A stretch of DNA of 64,000 nucleotides from Streptomyces californicus (GTDB lineage Bacteria; Actinomycetota; Actinomycetes; Streptomycetales; Streptomycetaceae), in assembly GCF_000717645.1 (NCBI RefSeq), contig NZ_JNZZ01000012.1, forward strand, positions 1 to 64,000, written 5' to 3'. Made by a program: the position numbers and the translations under genes. The notes beneath the pieces are model-generated. The model saw nothing but the letters and a program-made list of their open reading frames with translations. It was not told the DNA's origin and made no database searches. Every line of letters starts with the position of its first letter. The stretch's first letter is position 1. This document shows, piece by piece, positions 18,018 through 26,882 of this stretch.

Positions 18018-19784
18018 TTACAGGTACTGGCCGGTATTGGCCACCGTGTCGATGGAGCGTCCGGTGTCCGCGCCCTGCTTTCCGGTGACGAGTGTGCGGA
18101 TGAAGACGATCCGCTCGCCCTTCTTTCCGGAAATCCTGGCCCAGTCGTCCGGGTTGGTGGTGTTGGGCAGGTCCTCGTTCTCCTTGAACTCGTCCACGCA
18201 GGCCTGCAGGAGATGGGCGACCCGCAGTCCCTTCTGGCCCTGTTCCAGGAATGCCTTGATGGCCATTTTCTTGGCCCGGTCGACGATGTTCTGAATCATC
18301 GCGCCGGAGTTGAAGTCCTTGAAGTACAGGACTTCCTTGTCGCCGTTGGCGTAGGTGACCTCGAGGAAGCGGTTCTCCTCGGATTCCGTGTACATCCGCT
18401 CCACGACCGACTGGATCATGGCGTGGGCGGCGGCCTCGCGCGAGCCGGTGTGCTCGGAGAGGTCGTCCGCGTGCAGCGGGAGCGACGGGGTCAGGTACTT
18501 CGCGAAGATGTCCTTCGCGGCCTCGGCGTCCGGACGCTCGATCTTGATCTTCACGTCGAGGCGGCCGGGGCGCAGGATGGCGGGGTCGATCATGTCCTCA
18601 CGGTTGGAGGCGCCGATGACGATGACGTTCTCCAGGCCCTCCACACCGTCGATCTCGGCGAGCAGCTGCGGGACGATGGTGTTCTCCACGTCCGAGCTGA
18701 CGCCGCTGCCGCGGGTGCGGAAGAGGGACTCCATCTCGTCGAAGAAGACGATGACGGGGGTGCCCTCGCTCGCCTTCTCCCTCGCCCGCTGGAAGACCAG
18801 GCGGATGTGCCGCTCGGTCTCGCCGACGTACTTGTTGAGCAGCTCGGGGCCCTTGATATTGAGGAAGTAGCTCTTCCCCGCGGGCTGCCCGGTCACCTCG
18901 GCGACCTTCTTGGCGAGCGAGTTGGCGACGGCCTTGGCGATGAGCGTCTTGCCGCAGCCGGGCGGGCCGTAGAGCAGGATGCCCTTCGGCGGGCGGAGCT
19001 CGTGCTCCTTGAAGAGGTCGGGGTGCAGATACGGAAGCTCGACCGCGTCGCGGATCAGCTCGATCTGGTCGCCCAGGCCGCCGATCTTGTCGTAGTCGAT
19101 GTCCGGGACCTCTTCGAGGACGAGTTCCTCGACCTCGCTCTTGGGGACCACCTCGTAGACGTAACCCGACCTGGAGTCCAGGAGCAGGGCGTCGCCGGAG
19201 CGGATGGTGAGGTTGAGCAGGGGCTCGGCGAGCCGGACCACTCTCTCCTCGTCGGTGTGCCCGACCACCAGGGCGCGCTCGCCGTCCTCGAGGATCTCCT
19301 TGAGGGTGACGATGTCCCCGGCGCGCTCGAACTCCATGGCCTCGACCACGTTGAGCGCTTCGTTGAGCATGACCTCCTGGCCACGCCGCAGGTCCTCGAT
19401 CTCGACGCTGGGGCTGACGTTCACCCGGAGCTTGCGGCCCCCGGTGAAGATGTCGCACGTGCCGTCCTCGTTGGCCTGAAGGAAGACGCCGAAGCCGGCC
19501 GGCGGCTGCGCGAGCCGGTCGACCTCCTCCTTGAGGGCCACGATCTGGTCACGCGCCTCGCGGAGCGTGTTGGCGAGCCGCTCGTTCTGGGCGGACACGC
19601 CTGCCAGATTCGTCTGCAACTCGACGATCCGCTCTTCGAGAATCCTCGTGCTGCGCGGAGAGTCGGCGAGCTTACGTCGCAGGACGGCGATTTCCTGCTC
19701 GAGATAGGCAACCTGGCCGGCTGGGTCCTCGGACCCTCGCGCGGGCCGGGTGCCGCGGTTGATGTCGTCGTCGTGGGCTGCCAC
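18018..19784 (-). CDS. arc: Proteasome-associated AAA ATPase ARC/Mpa
   Basis: 588 residues. A hexameric unfoldase that recognises Pup and feeds substrates into the 20S core. Domains in order: N-terminal coiled coil (about 20-75), two OB folds (about 80-225), AAA module with Walker A GPPGCGKT, Walker [13 protein letters not shown], sensor GASNRED and arginine-finger region [10 protein letters not shown], then a small helical domain. The last residues TGQYL have the penultimate Tyr needed to open the PrcA gate (HbYX-like). I chose the GTG reading AAHDDDIN because GGAGGAGGTGAGG lies right before it; an ATG six codons earlier is inside that ribosome site. Confidence 0.96.
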   Translation of the reverse strand: MAAHDDDINRGTRPARGSEDPAGQVAYLEQEIAVLRRKLADSPRSTRILEERIVELQTNLAGVSAQNERLANTLREARDQIVALKEEVDRLAQPPAGFGVFLQANEDGTCDIFTGGRKLRVNVSPSVEIEDLRRGQEVMLNEALNVVEAMEFERAGDIVTLKEILEDGERALVVGHTDEERVVRLAEPLLNLTIRSGDALLLDSRSGYVYEVVPKSEVEELVLEEVPDIDYDKIGGLGDQIELIRDAVELPYLHPDLFKEHELRPPKGILLYGPPGCGKTLIAKAVANSLAKKVAEVTGQPAGKSYFLNIKGPELLNKYVGETERHIRLVFQRAREKASEGTPVIVFFDEMESLFRTRGSGVSSDVENTIVPQLLAEIDGVEGLENVIVIGASNREDMIDPAILRPGRLDVKIKIERPDAEAAKDIFAKYLTPSLPLHADDLSEHTGSREAAAHAMIQSVVERMYTESEENRFLEVTYANGDKEVLYFKDFNSGAMIQNIVDRAKKMAIKAFLEQGQKGLRVAHLLQACVDEFKENEDLPNTTNPDDWARISGKKGERIVFIRTLVTGKQGADTGRSIDTVANTGQYL

Positions 19785-19822
19785 GGTCCTCACCTCCTCC
19801 ATGGGGAGCTGGACGCTTCCTG

Positions 19823-19850
19823 ACCCTACCTGGGTGGGTGGTGATTGAAA
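19823..19850 (-). promoter_or_regulatory. Candidate promoter of the ARC ATPase gene
   Basis: Minus strand TTTCAA, 16-base spacer, TAGGGT. It would start transcription about 30 bases before the GTG. The hexamers and spacer closely match the pafA promoter. Confidence 0.5.
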
Positions 19851-20024
19851 CCCCTAGATCACAAAGACTGCGGGGTGTGTCCGATCTTCACCCTTGCGCT
19901 CTCCCTCACGTCAAGGGAATACCCACCCTTCGGCACCGGAAAGCCGCCGGTTGTATCGTCGAACCGGTCAACACCCGTCAGGGCTGGCTCCAATTGGTTC
20001 GGATACGCAGGAACGGCAGGACAC

Positions 20025-20336
20025 ATGACCGTGCAGCAGGACTCGCCGGGCGACAGTGACACGCAGGACCTGGAGGTCTGGATCGACCAGGACCTCTGTA
20101 CGGGCGACGGCATCTGCGTGCAGTACGCCCCCGATGTCTTCGAGCTGGACATCGACGGCCTGGCGTACGTGAAGAGCGCGGACGACGAGCTGCTCCAGGA
20201 CCCGGGGGCGACCACTCCGGTTCCGCTGCCGCTGCTCCAGGACGTGGTCGATTCGGCCAAGGAGTGCCCGGGGGACTGCATCCACGTGCGGCGCGTCAAG
20301 GACAGCGTCGAGGTGTACGGGCCGGACGCCGACTAG
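20025..20336 (+). CDS. 3Fe-4S type ferredoxin
   Basis: 103 residues. Cysteines are arranged C-x5-C (CTGDGIC) and later ECPGDC, the pattern of Streptomyces single-cluster ferredoxins in which one ligand of a 4Fe-4S site is missing. Surrounding residues APDVFELDIDGLAYV and VVDSAKECPGDC are typical. It donates electrons to a cytochrome P450 or other oxidoreductase in the cytoplasm, but no partner is in the window. It is longer than the usual 65 residues because of a 15-residue N-terminal extension and a loop before the last cysteines. The ATG at MTVQQDSPG is preceded by GGCAGGA. It is divergent from the ARC gene. Confidence 0.9.
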   Translation: MTVQQDSPGDSDTQDLEVWIDQDLCTGDGICVQYAPDVFELDIDGLAYVKSADDELLQDPGATTPVPLPLLQDVVDSAKECPGDCIHVRRVKDSVEVYGPDAD

Positions 20337-20376
20337 TCGGCCGGCCCTCGGTCCGGGTCACCCGGGCCGACCGCGC

Positions 20377-20958
20377 TCAGGCGCTCCGGGCGAGGTCTCC
20401 GGCGCTGCGGACGAAGGCGTTCCCCTGCCACCGCCAGGACACCTGTTCCTCCTGGTCGGGGCAGCAGCGGGGGATGTCCGGCGAGGAGTAGCCGAGCAGG
20501 GTCGCCGAGACGGCGCCGTCGCGCACGTCGAGCTCCTTGACCGTCGTACGGTCCGCGGGGTCCACCAGGGTCGCCACGACCCGGGGCGCGGCCCCGTTCG
20601 TCCGGGTCAGGACGTAGACGCCGGCGGGCGGGGTGCCCGATCCGGCGTCGCAGTGCGCCACGGCGACGGTTTCCGGCCGCCCGTCGCCGTCGAGGTCGCC
20701 GGTCGCGTGCCGGGCCACGGTCGTCCCGACCGCGCCGCACTCCAGCGGGAACCGCGCGTCGGCCGGGTCCGGGGCGGGCACGGGGGCGCCGCCTCGCGTG
20801 GTGGTCCGCTGCTCGGGGGCCGTGGCGGTCGCGGTGGCCGTACGGGGCTGGAGCAGCCCGGCCAGCGCGACGACTCCCGCCATCGCCGCGGCCGTGGCGA
20901 GCCAGTGCACCGGCTTGGCGGCGGTGTGGGCGAGGTCCGGGAGCGCGGGTGTCTGCAC
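20377..20958 (-). CDS. Membrane-anchored exported hypothetical protein with FG-GAP-like motif
   Basis: 193 residues. An N-terminal hydrophobic helix (about 16-36, VHWLATAAAMAGVVALAGLL) is followed by a Thr/Ala/Pro linker and a globular extracytoplasmic domain with DLDGDGRPETVAV, a calcium-loop motif of FG-GAP/VCBS repeats. CC (CCPDQEE) and other Cys residues near the C-terminus could form disulfides. The GTG start is chosen because AGGAGA precedes it; an upstream start would add 25 unlikely residues. Function unknown. Convergent with the ferredoxin gene, whose stop is 40 bases away. Confidence 0.75.
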   Translation of the reverse strand: MQTPALPDLAHTAAKPVHWLATAAAMAGVVALAGLLQPRTATATATAPEQRTTTRGGAPVPAPDPADARFPLECGAVGTTVARHATGDLDGDGRPETVAVAHCDAGSGTPPAGVYVLTRTNGAAPRVVATLVDPADRTTVKELDVRDGAVSATLLGYSSPDIPRCCPDQEEQVSWRWQGNAFVRSAGDLARSA

Positions 20959-21134
20959 GCGGTACGTCTCCTGATGGTTCCTGGGAGCCCGTGGGAGGGG
21001 GAGCGCCCCGAGGGGTTGCCGGAATCGTGCCACACCTCACACCCGGGCGGAACGCCGGGGCCGACGGAAAAAGCGCCGCCGCGCGGCCCCCGGTCGGTCG
21101 GGGGCCGCGCGGCGGCGCCGGTGCGCGGGTCGGG

Positions 21135-22046
21135 TCAGCTGCCGGAGGCGGCGGCGCCGCCCCGGCTGTTGGGGCCCTCGTAGTCCTCGCCGTAGGCGCC
21201 CTTCGAGGGGCGGCGCCGACGCTGCGGCGGCTCGACACCGTCCGCGAGTCGGCGGGCGGTGACCAGGAAGCCGGTGTGGCCGATCATGCGGTGGTCGGGG
21301 CGGACGGCGAGGCCCTCCACGTGCCAGTTGCGGATCATCGACTCCCAGGGCTGCGGTTCGGCGAAGCAGCCGATCTCGCGGATGGACTCGACGGTGCGCG
21401 AGAGCTGGGTGGTGGTGGCCACGTAGGCGCAGAGGATGCCACCGGGCACCAGGGCCTTGGAGACGGCCTCCAGGCACTCCCAGGGGGCGAGCATGTCCAG
21501 CACGACCCGGTCGACGTCGGTGTCGGAGAGGTTGTCCTGGAGGTCGCCGACGGTCAGCTGCCAGGCCGGGTGCGGGGAGCCGAAGTAACGCTCGACGTTC
21601 TGCTGGGCGATCTCGGCGAAGTCCTCGCGGCGCTCGTAGGAGTGCAGCATGCCCTGCTCACCGATGGCGCGCAGCAGGAAGGTGCTGAGCGAACCGGAGC
21701 CGACCCCGGCCTCCACGACGCGCGCGCCGGGGAAGATGTCCGCGAAGGCCAGGATCTGGCCCGCGTCCTTGGGGTAGACCACGGCGGCGCCGCGGGGCAT
21801 GGACAGGACGTAGTCGGGGAGCAGGGGGCGCAGCGCGAGGTAGGCGACGTTTCCCGTGGTGCGGACAACACTGCCCTCGGGAGCACCGATCAGCTCGTCG
21901 TGCTGGAAAGAACCCTTGTGGGTGTGGAAGTTCTTTCCGGCTTCGAGCGTGAAGGTGTAGTGGCGTCCCTTGGGGTCGGTGAGCTGTACCTGGTCCCCGA
22001 CCTTGAAGGGCCCACGTCGGCGGGCGGCACCGGTCGGTTCAGACAT
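21135..22046 (-). CDS. trmI: tRNA (adenine-58-N1)-methyltransferase TrmI
   Basis: 303 residues. Methylates A58 in the T loop of tRNAs using S-adenosylmethionine. The N-terminal beta domain (GPFKVGDQVQLTDPKGRHYT) and GKNFHTHKGSFQHDELIG lead to a Rossmann methyltransferase with VVEAGVGSGSLSTFLLRAIG (motif I) and DLQDNLSDTDVDRVVLDMLAPWE (motif IV). The tetrameric bacterial form is known from Mycobacterium Rv2118c, which likewise lies near proteasome genes. There is no ribosome site, but TAGGCT ends six bases before the ATG, so the mRNA is likely leaderless. The C-terminal 30 residues are disordered. Confidence 0.95.
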   Translation of the reverse strand: MSEPTGAARRRGPFKVGDQVQLTDPKGRHYTFTLEAGKNFHTHKGSFQHDELIGAPEGSVVRTTGNVAYLALRPLLPDYVLSMPRGAAVVYPKDAGQILAFADIFPGARVVEAGVGSGSLSTFLLRAIGEQGMLHSYERREDFAEIAQQNVERYFGSPHPAWQLTVGDLQDNLSDTDVDRVVLDMLAPWECLEAVSKALVPGGILCAYVATTTQLSRTVESIREIGCFAEPQPWESMIRNWHVEGLAVRPDHRMIGHTGFLVTARRLADGVEPPQRRRRPSKGAYGEDYEGPNSRGGAAASGS

Positions 22047-22052
22047 GTGACC

Positions 22053-22058
22053 AGCCTA
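22053..22058 (-). promoter_or_regulatory. Candidate leaderless -10 of trmI
   Basis: TAGGCT on the minus strand, six bases before the trmI ATG. It predicts a transcript starting at the A of ATG. Confidence 0.5.
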
Positions 22059-22108
22059 CCGGTGATCTCGGGGCCTCCTGCCGCCCGTCCCCCGCGCCCG
22101 GAGGGCTC

Positions 22109-23353
22109 TCAGGAGCCGGGGCGGGCCATGGCCTTGACGAAGGCGCGCTCCACGTCGGCGGTGGAGAGGACGCCGTAGATCTCGCCGGTCTCCTCGACGA
22201 CCAGGTACTCGGTTGCGGGGGTGGCCTTGAGCCGGTCGAGGAGGGCTTCGCCGGCCAGTTCGGCGGGGACCTTCATGCCGTCGGTGAGGTCCTGGGCGAG
22301 GCCGCTGACGGCGACCCAGGGGCGGCGGTGCTCGGGGACGCCGACGATGGCGGCCTCGCGGACGAGGGCCTTGGGGTTGCCCTGTCCGTCGACGACGACA
22401 AGGGCGCGGGCTCCGGCCTCGTTGGCCCGGCGGAGCGCTTCGGAGAGCGGGGTCGCGGACTCGACGGGGACGGCGCGGCGGGTCAGGGTGCGGGCCCGGA
22501 GGTCGGGCAGGTGCTCGCGCAGGCGGGCCATGCGGAGGCTGTTCCCGGCGCCGGTCCAGATGATTCCGGCGAGGATCGCGGCGAGCAGCGCGTCCATGAC
22601 GGTCTCGACCCCGCCGATGTCCTGGGAGCCGCCGCCGAGGGTGCCGGTGTGGGTGAGCAGCGGCAGTCCGACCAGGACGACGACGGCGAGGCCGCGGCCG
22701 ACCCAGGCGGCGGCGATGGTGCCGCTCATGGGCTTGCCGGTGATCTTCCAGACGACGGCGCGGAGCATCCGGCCGCCGTCCAGGGGCAGGCCGGGCAGCA
22801 GGTTGAAGGCGGCCACGATGAGGTTGGAGATCATGAGGCCGGCGAGGAGGACGCCGGGGACCGTGCCGGGCTCGACGAGTTGCATCGCGCCGTAGAAGAC
22901 GCCGCCGAGGACCAGGGAGAGGAGGGGCCCGACGAAGGCGAGGACGAACTCGCGGCCGGGGGTCTCGCTCTCCTTCTCGATCTCCGATACGCCGCCGAAG
23001 AACTGGAGCTGGATGCGGCGGACCGGGAGCTTGTAGCGCAGGGCCGCGACCGTGTGGGCCAGTTCGTGGACGAGTACGGAGGCGTAGAAGGCGATCGCGA
23101 AGAAGAGGGCGACCAGGTAGCGGGCGGCGCCCAGCTCGGGCAGGACGCGGTCGAGCTGGCCGCCGAAGACCCAGGTGATCAGCGCGGCGACGACGAACCA
23201 GCTGGGGGCCACGTAGACGGGTACGCCGAAGGGGCGGCCCATGAGCAGGCCGCCGCCGGGCTCCGCGGGGCGTTTCGGCTTGCCGGGGCCGGCGCCGGGA
23301 TCAGGGTCCCCTGCGCCGGGCTGCGGCCGCCCGCTGTCGCCGCTGTCGTCCAC
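22109..23353 (-). CDS. Site-2 protease family zinc metalloprotease (M50) with CBS domains
   Basis: 414 residues. Intramembrane zinc protease: HELAH in helix 3 supplies two histidines and the Glu, and NLLPGLPLDGGRML supplies the third ligand Asp (family motif NxxPxxxxDG). Several transmembrane helices (about residues 45-250) precede two CBS motifs (about 290-410: PLSEALRRANEAGARALVVV, LLDRLKATPATEYLVVEETG), which often sense adenosyl ligands. It may cut membrane-bound regulators or anti-sigma factors; the substrate is unknown. The GTG reading DDSGDSGRP follows GAAGGGAA. An open frame continues to 24553 but overlaps the opposite-strand nuclease and is not used. Confidence 0.92.
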   Translation of the reverse strand: MDDSGDSGRPQPGAGDPDPGAGPGKPKRPAEPGGGLLMGRPFGVPVYVAPSWFVVAALITWVFGGQLDRVLPELGAARYLVALFFAIAFYASVLVHELAHTVAALRYKLPVRRIQLQFFGGVSEIEKESETPGREFVLAFVGPLLSLVLGGVFYGAMQLVEPGTVPGVLLAGLMISNLIVAAFNLLPGLPLDGGRMLRAVVWKITGKPMSGTIAAAWVGRGLAVVVLVGLPLLTHTGTLGGGSQDIGGVETVMDALLAAILAGIIWTGAGNSLRMARLREHLPDLRARTLTRRAVPVESATPLSEALRRANEAGARALVVVDGQGNPKALVREAAIVGVPEHRRPWVAVSGLAQDLTDGMKVPAELAGEALLDRLKATPATEYLVVEETGEIYGVLSTADVERAFVKAMARPGS

Positions 23354-23450
23354 GGGTTCCCTTCGGTCGGGGTGTGTGGCCTGTGCCACGATCATGCACG
23401 TGCGAGGGTCTGCCGTCGATGGTATGCCGCTCGCTGTCGGTGGCGGGCCG

Positions 23451-23456
23451 TAGGGT
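23451..23456 (+). promoter_or_regulatory. Candidate near-leaderless -10 of the RecB-type nuclease gene
   Basis: TAGGGT ends 8 bases before the ATG at 23465. No Shine-Dalgarno is seen, which fits a leader of zero to two bases. Confidence 0.45.
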
Positions 23457-23464
23457 CTGATGAC

Positions 23465-24376
23465 ATGACCTCCGTGCCGCGTCCGCCCCAGCCGCCGACC
23501 TCCCTGTCGCCGTCGCGGGCGAGCGATTTCATGCAGTGCCCGCTCCTCTACCGCTTCCGGGTGATCGACAAGCTGCCGGAGAAGCCCAGCGAGGCCGCTA
23601 CCCGCGGCACCCTGGTCCATGCCGTGCTGGAGCGCCTTTTCGACGCCCCGGCGGCCGACCGTACGGCACCGCGGGCGCGGGCGCTGATCCCCGGCCAGTG
23701 GGACCGGCTGCTGGAGTCGCGGCCGGAGCTGGAAGAGCTGTTCGCCGAGGACGCCGGGGGCGAGCGGCTGGCGCGCTGGCTGGGCGAGGCGGAGGGTCTG
23801 GTGGAGCGGTGGTTCTCGCTGGAGGACCCGACGCGGCTGGAGCCGGCGGAGCGCGAGATGTCCGTCGAGACCGAGCTGGAGTCGGGGCTGCGGCTGCGCG
23901 GGGTGATCGACCGGGTGGACGTGGCGCCGAGCGGCGAGGTCCGGATCGTCGACTACAAGACGGGGAAGGCGCCCCGGCCGGAGTACGCGGACGGGCCGCT
24001 GTTCCAGATGACGTTCTACGCGCTGGTGATCTGGCGGCTGAAGGGTGTGCTGCCGCGCCGGCTCCAGCTGGTCTATCTGGGCAGCGGGGACGTGCTGACG
24101 TACGACCCGGTGATGGCGGATCTGGAGCGTGTGGAGCGCAAGCTGATGGCGCTGTGGGACGCGATCGCGCGGGCGACGGAGACCGGTGACTGGCGGCCGC
24201 GGCCGACGAAGCTGTGCGGCTGGTGCGACCACCGGGCGCTCTGTCCGGAATTCGGCGGCACTCCCCCGGTCTATCCGCTGCCGGTCCGCCCGGCGGACGC
24301 GGACGAGGGCGGTCAGGGCAGAATGGGACCGGTCCGGGCCGAGGCCGGCCGAGCCGTGGCCCTTGAGGGCCCTTAA
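23465..24376 (+). CDS. RecB-family PD-(D/E)XK exonuclease with predicted 4Fe-4S cluster
   Basis: 303 residues. Stand-alone RecB/Cas4-like nuclease (PDDEXK_1 superfamily). Motifs: SPSRASDFMQCPLLYRF at the N-terminus, ATRGTLVHAVLERLF (His of the active site), LRGVIDRVD, then VRIVDYKTGK (Asp and D-x-K of PD-(D/E)XK). The C-terminus is CGWCDHRALCPEF. With the first Cys of MQCPLLY this gives C...C-x2-C-x5-C, the AddB/Cas4 iron-sulfur arrangement. It probably degrades or processes DNA ends in repair, but no helicase or Cas partner adjoins it. The response regulator starts 10 bases after its stop. Confidence 0.9.
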   Translation: MTSVPRPPQPPTSLSPSRASDFMQCPLLYRFRVIDKLPEKPSEAATRGTLVHAVLERLFDAPAADRTAPRARALIPGQWDRLLESRPELEELFAEDAGGERLARWLGEAEGLVERWFSLEDPTRLEPAEREMSVETELESGLRLRGVIDRVDVAPSGEVRIVDYKTGKAPRPEYADGPLFQMTFYALVIWRLKGVLPRRLQLVYLGSGDVLTYDPVMADLERVERKLMALWDAIARATETGDWRPRPTKLCGWCDHRALCPEFGGTPPVYPLPVRPADADEGGQGRMGPVRAEAGRAVALEGP

Positions 24377-24386
24377 GGAGTTTCCT

Positions 24387-25058
24387 GTGGCGATCCGCGT
24401 CCTTCTGGTCGACGACCAGCCTCTGCTGCGCACCGGTTTCCGGATGATCCTGGAGGCGGAGGGCGATCTGGCGGTGGTCGGCGAGGCCGGCGACGGTCTG
24501 CAGGCGATCGACCAGGTGCGGGCACTGCAGCCCGACGTGGTGCTGATGGACATCCGGATGCCGCGGATGGACGGGGTGGAGGCGACCCGTCAGATCACCG
24601 GTCCCGGGAAGGACGGCCCGGCGAAGGTGCTGGTGCTGACCACCTTCGATCTCGACGAGTACGTGGTGGAGGCGCTGCGGGCCGGGGCGAGCGGCTTCCT
24701 GCTCAAGGACGCCCCGGCGGCCGAGCTGGTGCAGGCGATCCGGGTGGTGGCGGCGGGCGAGGCGATGCTCGCGCCGAGCATCACGCGGCGGCTGCTCGAC
24801 AAGTACGCGGACCACCTGCCCTCCGGTGAGGAGCCGGTCCCGGACGCGCTGCACACGCTGACGGACCGTGAGCTGGAGGTGCTGAAGCTGGTGGCGCGGG
24901 GCCTGTCCAACGCGGAGATCGCGGCCGACCTGTTCGTCAGCGAGACGACGGTCAAGACGCATGTGGGCCATGTGCTCACGAAGCTGGGCCTGCGGGACCG
25001 GGTGCAGGCCGCGGTGTACGCGTACGAGAGCGGGCTGGTGCGCCCCGGCGCGCAGTAG
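24387..25058 (+). CDS. NarL/LuxR-type response regulator, orphan
   Basis: 223 residues. Receiver domain with acidic pocket VDDQP (Asp9, Asp10), phospho-acceptor Asp55 in LMDIRMPRMDG, Thr in LVLTTFD and Lys in LLKDAPAAE. After a linker (ADHLPSGEEPVPD) comes a LuxR-type HTH (LTDRELEVLKLVARGLSNAE then IAADLFVSETTVKTHVGHVL). A clear AAGGAG precedes the GTG start (reading AIRVLLVDDQP). It lies 10 bases after the nuclease gene, so the two are probably cotranscribed. No histidine kinase gene is in the window. Longer in-frame starts run into the nuclease and are rejected. Confidence 0.94.
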   Translation: MAIRVLLVDDQPLLRTGFRMILEAEGDLAVVGEAGDGLQAIDQVRALQPDVVLMDIRMPRMDGVEATRQITGPGKDGPAKVLVLTTFDLDEYVVEALRAGASGFLLKDAPAAELVQAIRVVAAGEAMLAPSITRRLLDKYADHLPSGEEPVPDALHTLTDRELEVLKLVARGLSNAEIAADLFVSETTVKTHVGHVLTKLGLRDRVQAAVYAYESGLVRPGAQ

Positions 25059-25082
25059 CGGCCCCCGCGCCCGCCGAGCCGT

Positions 25083-25121
25083 CCGGCCCGTCGCCCTCCA
25101 GTGCGGAGGGTGGCGGGCCGG
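25083..25121. terminator. Bidirectional terminator between response regulator and binding-protein genes
   Basis: 17-bp stem with two G-T wobbles (25083-25099 with 25105-25121), loop AGTGC, between convergent genes. Confidence 0.85.
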
Positions 25122-25135
25122 AGGGTTCTCGGGGC

Positions 25136-26734
25136 TCAGGCGTTGGGCCGGTTGAGTTCCCAGAGCTGCAGTTCGGAGGTGGCGCTGACGGACCGCTCGA
25201 CACCGGCGATGCCGTCGCGGGAGGCCACGTACTGCTTGCCCTGCCAGATCGGGAGCACCGGCACGTCGTCGGCGACGATGTCCTGGAGCTTCTCGTAGGC
25301 GTCCGCGGCGGCGGTGCGGTCGGCGGCGCGGCGGGACTGCGGGATGAGCACCTTCTCCGCCTCGCGGGAGCGGTAGGGCGAGTTGAGGAAGTTGTTGGCG
25401 TCCAGGAAGGGCGCCGTGTAGTTGTCCGGGTCCGGGAAGTCGGGGAACCAGCCCATGCCGTAGGCGGCGTAGTCGCCGCGCTTCTGCTCGGGGCGGTACG
25501 TCGACCACTCCTCGCCCCGGACGGAGACCTTGAAGAGGCCCGAGGCGTTGAGCTGCTGCTGGATCGCCTTGAACTCCTCGGCGGTGGCCGGGCCGTAGTG
25601 GTCGCTGGTGTAGTGGAGGGTGAACTTCACCGGCGTCTCGACCCCGGCCTTGTCGAGGATCTTCGCGGCCTTGGCGGTGCTGGGTTCGCCGTACTTGTTG
25701 AAGAAGGCGTTGGTGTGCCCGGCGATGCTGGACGGGATGAGCGAGTAGAGGGGTTCGGCGGTGGTGCCGTAGACCTTGCCGGCGATCTGGCCGCGGTCGA
25801 TGATCTGCGCCATGGCCTGCCGTACCGGCTTGGTGACCACCGGGTCCTTGGTGTTGAAGCCGAGGTAGCTGATGGCGAGGCCGGGCAGTTCGGTGAGGTC
25901 GACGCCCTCCTTCGGCGACACGAGCATCTCGTGGGCCTGCTCGGGCGACATGGCCCGGGTCATGAGGTGGATCTTCTTCTCGTCGAGCGCCTTGCCCATG
26001 GCGCCGGTGTCGGGGAAGAGGTCCATCTCGACCTTGTCGTTGAGGACCTTCAGCTCGCCCTTGTACGAGGGGTTCTTCTCGAAGGCGATCCTGACGACGC
26101 GGCCGTCCTCGACCTCCGGCTTCATGGTGTACGGGCCGGAGCCGTCGACCTGGAACCCCTTGCGCGCGGCCTTCGCCGGGTACTGCGCCTTCGGGACGAT
26201 GCCGGCGGCGGGGGTGGCGAGCTTGTACGGGAAGGTCGCGTCGGGCGTCTTCAGGTGGAAGATCACCTGGTCCTCGCCCTTGGTCTCGATCATGTCGATG
26301 TTGGCGAGCAGGCCGACCGGACCGCTCTCCGCGTCGATGTCGATGACGCGCTGGACGGAGTGCTTCACGTCCTCGGCGGTGACGGGCGTCCCGTCGGCGA
26401 ACGTGAGGCCCGACCGCAGGGTGCAGCGGTAGCTCTCGTTGGCGGTGTCGGTGAAGGCGCAACTGCGGGCGGCCTCGGGCACCGGCTCGCCGCCGCCGTT
26501 GGGCACGGTGGTGAGGGTCTGCACGGTCTGGCGCAGGACGTTCCAGACGCCCGCCTCGTAGCCGATGGCCGGGTCGAGCGGCGCGGGGTTCTCCTGGGAG
26601 GCCACGAGCTGATCCGTGGTGCCGACGACGATGGCACCCTTGCCATCGGCGCCGCTGTCCGTGCCGCCGCACGCGGCCAGCACGGGGGCGAGCAGGCCGA
26701 CGACGGCCGGCAGCACCAGGGTCTTGCGCTTCAT
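25136..26734 (-). CDS. ABC transporter substrate-binding lipoprotein, family 5 (peptide type)
   Basis: 532 residues. Signal peptide and lipobox (LLAPVLAACGG) predict a surface lipoprotein. The mature part is an SBP_bac_5 domain: LDPAIGYEAGVWNV, FTDTANESYRCTLRSGLTF then DGTPVTAEDV (the signature region), FEKNPSYKG, QIIDRGQIAGKVYG, YTSDHYGPATAEEFK, GMGWFPDFPDPDNYTAPFL. It captures oligopeptides or a related solute. No permease or ATPase gene is adjacent, so it must work with a transporter encoded elsewhere or act as a receptor. The ATG reading KRKTLVLP is preceded by GAGGGAGAACG. Confidence 0.92.
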   Translation of the reverse strand: MKRKTLVLPAVVGLLAPVLAACGGTDSGADGKGAIVVGTTDQLVASQENPAPLDPAIGYEAGVWNVLRQTVQTLTTVPNGGGEPVPEAARSCAFTDTANESYRCTLRSGLTFADGTPVTAEDVKHSVQRVIDIDAESGPVGLLANIDMIETKGEDQVIFHLKTPDATFPYKLATPAAGIVPKAQYPAKAARKGFQVDGSGPYTMKPEVEDGRVVRIAFEKNPSYKGELKVLNDKVEMDLFPDTGAMGKALDEKKIHLMTRAMSPEQAHEMLVSPKEGVDLTELPGLAISYLGFNTKDPVVTKPVRQAMAQIIDRGQIAGKVYGTTAEPLYSLIPSSIAGHTNAFFNKYGEPSTAKAAKILDKAGVETPVKFTLHYTSDHYGPATAEEFKAIQQQLNASGLFKVSVRGEEWSTYRPEQKRGDYAAYGMGWFPDFPDPDNYTAPFLDANNFLNSPYRSREAEKVLIPQSRRAADRTAAADAYEKLQDIVADDVPVLPIWQGKQYVASRDGIAGVERSVSATSELQLWELNRPNA

Positions 26735-26842
26735 CTGGACGTTCTCCCTCATCCCGGCAGGTGAGGAATCAACGCTAGTAGCCGTGGCCCGGCGCCCCTG
26801 ACGGTCCGGCGGGCGGCCCGCGCTCCCCCGACTCCGGGTCGG

Positions 26843-26882
26843 CAGATCATACGATCACCATTACGGACAGATCATCTGATCA
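26843..26882 (-). promoter_or_regulatory. Two copies of a 15-bp operator-like motif before the binding-protein gene
   Basis: CAGATCATACGATCA (26843-26857) and CAGATCATCTGATCA (26868-26882) match at 13 of 15 bases and start 25 bases apart. The second contains the palindrome TGATCA-like core GATCATCTGATC. Copy 1 overlaps a minus-strand TATGAT (26846-26851), a good -10 for the lipoprotein gene, and copy 2 falls at the -35. This is the arrangement of a repressor site. Confidence 0.55.

Noticed and set aside
22109..24553. Long frame extending the M50 protease upstream
   Set aside because: The extension overlaps the opposite-strand nuclease and lacks the protease's features. GTG at 23353 with a ribosome site fits the family.
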